Assembly: GCA_964588725.1 (NCBI GenBank)
Contig: CAZPQL010000034.1
Span: 1 to 32,680 of the forward strand
Length of the DNA: 32,680 nt
Source: UBA5972 sp964588725
GTDB lineage: Bacteria > Pseudomonadota > Alphaproteobacteria > Rhodobacterales > Rhodobacteraceae
Direction of reading: 5' to 3'
Shown piece after piece: positions 31,217 through 32,680 of the stretch. The translations under genes were made by a program, and so were the position numbers. A model generated the notes under the pieces. It was not told where the DNA came from. It saw only the letters and a program-made list of their open reading frames with translations, and searched no databases. Within the stretch, counting starts at the first letter, position 1; the number at the start of each line of letters is the position of its first letter.

Positions 31217-32137
31217 ATGCACCTTGAACTTCGTCACCTGCGCAGCATACAGGCCATCCACGCGGCCGGGGGGCTGGCGCGCGCTGCCGACGTGCTGAAC
31301 ATCACCCAATCGGCGCTGTCGCATCAGATCAAGGGTCTGGAGGAACAGGCGGGGCTGCCGTTGTTTGTGCGCCGCTCCAAACCCATGACGCTGTCGTCTG
31401 CGGGGTTTCGGATGCTGAAACTGGCGGAACGGGTGTTGCCCGAGATTGCCCAGCTCAAGGACGATTTTGACGCGCTTAAATCCGGGCGCTCGGGTCGGCT
31501 GCACATTGCGATTGAATGCCACGCCTGTTTTGAATGGCTGTTTCCTGTGCTCGAACTGTTTCGCCGCGCGTGGCCCGATGTGGATGTGGACATCCGCCCT
31601 GGGCTGGCGTTTGACGCCCTGCCCGCGCTGATGCGCGAAGACGTCGATCTGGTGATTTCGTCCGATCCCACGACAGCCGAGCGTGTCGATTTTACGCCGC
31701 TGTTTGACTATGAGCCGGTGTTTGTGGCGGCGTCGTCGCATCCGCTGGCGAAAAAAAAATTCATTACCGCCGAAGATTTCCGCGACCAGACGCTGATTTC
31801 GTATCCGGTGGACAAGACCCAGCTGGATGTTTTTACCACGCTTCTGACTCCGGCAAAGGTTGAACCGGCAACCATTCGGCAGGTCGAGCTGACCGCTGTC
31901 ATTCTGCTTCTGGTGGCGTCAAAACGCGGGGTCACAGTGCTGCCCGACTGGGTATTGCGCGAAATCCGCACCAGCCACGACTATGTCACGCGGCCATTGA
32001 CCAAGGGCGGGATCACCAAGCGGCTTTACGCCGCCACGCGCGCCGAATCCACGCAGCAACCGTTTGTTTCAAATTTTATCCGTCTCGCGCGCACCGAGCC
32101 GCCGAAACTGCAACGAAAGTCCCCTGATCAAAGTTGA
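31217..32137 (+). CDS. metR: LysR-family transcriptional regulator, MetR type
   Basis: 306 residues. The N-terminal winged helix-turn-helix covers about residues 1-60 (MHLELRHLRSIQAIHAAGG, then NITQSALSHQIKGLEE), with the LFVRRSKPMTLSSAG wing. The periplasmic-binding-like effector domain follows from about residue 90 (LHIAIECHACFEWLFPVLEL), and this ECH.CFEWL stretch is characteristic of MetR, whose effector is homocysteine. It is divergent from metF and faces MetR-type boxes, as expected for a regulator of methyl-THF and methionine synthesis. No Shine-Dalgarno sequence precedes the ATG at 31217, and translation may be near-leaderless. Confidence 0.85.
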   Translation: MHLELRHLRSIQAIHAAGGLARAADVLNITQSALSHQIKGLEEQAGLPLFVRRSKPMTLSSAGFRMLKLAERVLPEIAQLKDDFDALKSGRSGRLHIAIECHACFEWLFPVLELFRRAWPDVDVDIRPGLAFDALPALMREDVDLVISSDPTTAERVDFTPLFDYEPVFVAASSHPLAKKKFITAEDFRDQTLISYPVDKTQLDVFTTLLTPAKVEPATIRQVELTAVILLLVASKRGVTVLPDWVLREIRTSHDYVTRPLTKGGITKRLYAATRAESTQQPFVSNFIRLARTEPPKLQRKSPDQS

Positions 32138-32204
32138 ATTGCCACTTGGCCTTGGTCAGCGCGCGGCCTATAGAGCGGGCCAGCTGACGGGAAACGGACA
32201 CGCC

Positions 32205-32680
32205 ATGGCGCAGGCATCTGCCAATATTAACATCATGATCAAAGCCGCCCGCCAGGCGGCCCGCGGTCTGCTGCGCGATTTTGGCGAGGTGGAAAAGCTG
32301 CAAGTGTCCAGTAAGGGACCCGGCGATTTCGTGTCACACGCAGATTTCAAGGCCGAATCGATCATCCGCGAAACCCTGACCGAGGCGCGACCGAATTACG
32401 GGTGGCTGGGCGAAGAATCCGAAGAAGTAAAAGGCGCCGACCCGACGCGCCGCTGGATCGTTGATCCGCTTGACGGCACCACGAATTTTCTGCACGGGCT
32501 GCCGCATTGGGCGATTTCGATTGCGCTTGAGCATAAAAAGGAAATCGTCGCCGCCGTGGTGCTTGATCCGGTCAAGGATGAAATTTTCGTCGCCGAGAAA
32601 GGCGCGGGCTGTTGGATGAACGACAGCCGCATGCGGGTGTCAGCGCGGCGCGATCTGATCGAAATGATTTTCGCCACCGG
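32205..32680 (+). CDS. suhB: Inositol monophosphatase family protein (SuhB-like), partial at the 3' end
   Basis: The first 158 residues are in the window, the rest is beyond the edge. FIG-superfamily metal ligands are visible: E70 in GWLGEES, and D87 and D90 in WIVDPLDGTTNFLHG, followed by LPHWAISIALE. This is the IMPase/SuhB signature. It would hydrolyse inositol or other sugar monophosphates with Mg2+. SuhB also takes part in rRNA antitermination in E. coli; whether that applies here is unknown. The ATG at 32205 follows ACGGGAAACGGA. It starts 67 nt after metR on the same strand, without a visible terminator, so co-transcription is possible. Confidence 0.88.
   Translation, partial: MAQASANINIMIKAARQAARGLLRDFGEVEKLQVSSKGPGDFVSHADFKAESIIRETLTEARPNYGWLGEESEEVKGADPTRRWIVDPLDGTTNFLHGLPHWAISIALEHKKEIVAAVVLDPVKDEIFVAEKGAGCWMNDSRMRVSARRDLIEMIFAT

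Noticed and set aside
1..32680. CRISPR array, insertion sequence, prophage or defence island
   Set aside because: No regularly spaced repeats, transposase, phage structural or defence proteins are seen in any frame.

Overview
The window looks like chromosomal DNA of a marine-type alphaproteobacterium of the Rhodobacterales (Rhodobacteraceae/Roseobacter group). The grounds are the gene order PPDK-like gene / glyS / small membrane protein / glyQ, the rlmB-tRNA-Tyr pair, short proteins that I recall only from this order (the 156-residue protein between glyQ and glyS and the 103-residue protein at 25870-26181), GC-rich codon use, and the closeness of housekeeping proteins such as EF-P, MetF and SuhB to that group. 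This assignment is from recall of families, not from a search. Almost all of the window is ordinary core and metabolic sequence. I see no CRISPR array, insertion sequence, prophage or intact mobile element.

Layout. 1-4859 (minus): a PPDK-family protein cut by the window edge, then the glycyl-tRNA synthetase genes glyQ and glyS with a small membrane protein coupled between them. 5034-6767 (plus): an exported SPOR-like/peptidoglycan-binding protein ending in a trypsin-like domain whose three catalytic positions are all substituted. 6795-7263 (minus): a broken Rhs/YD-repeat remnant just downstream of tRNA-Tyr (7425-7508), which is divergent from rlmB. 8526-8613 holds a candidate small RNA ending in a strong intrinsic terminator. 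8651-10488: a CoA-binding protein and the sulfhydrylase MetY. 10507-15135: a SIMPL-domain protein, a large Rhodobacterales-type bitopic protein with secretion/pilus-like ends, and the magnesium transporter MgtE.

15252-22019 is a purine-centred region: guanine deaminase, an NCS2 xanthine/urate-type permease, a TauE/SafE permease, 8-oxoguanine deaminase, and a Rieske oxygenase overlapping an 82-residue unknown. Guanine would give xanthine and 8-oxoguanine would give urate. The xanthine dehydrogenase and urate-degrading steps are not in the window. 22218-26959: an amicyanin-like copper protein, a SRAP (YedK/HMCES) abasic-site protein, helicase HrpB, a small conserved protein and EF-P, with a perfect 29-bp palindrome centred between the last two.

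27314-32680: a VOC protein, a cytochrome b561-type membrane protein coupled to a Tat-exported molybdopterin lipoprotein, a PaaI-like thioesterase, then metF and a divergent MetR-like regulator sharing two MetR-type boxes, and the start of an inositol monophosphatase. The sulfur/methionine theme (MetY, MetF, MetR) thus appears at two separate sites. The most worthwhile leads are the two probable pseudoenzymes (PPDK-like ATP-grasp, trypsin-like domain), the candidate sRNA, the palindrome upstream of efp, the tandem MetR boxes and the Rhs remnant. I do not see convincing evidence of a wholly new defence or mobile system here.
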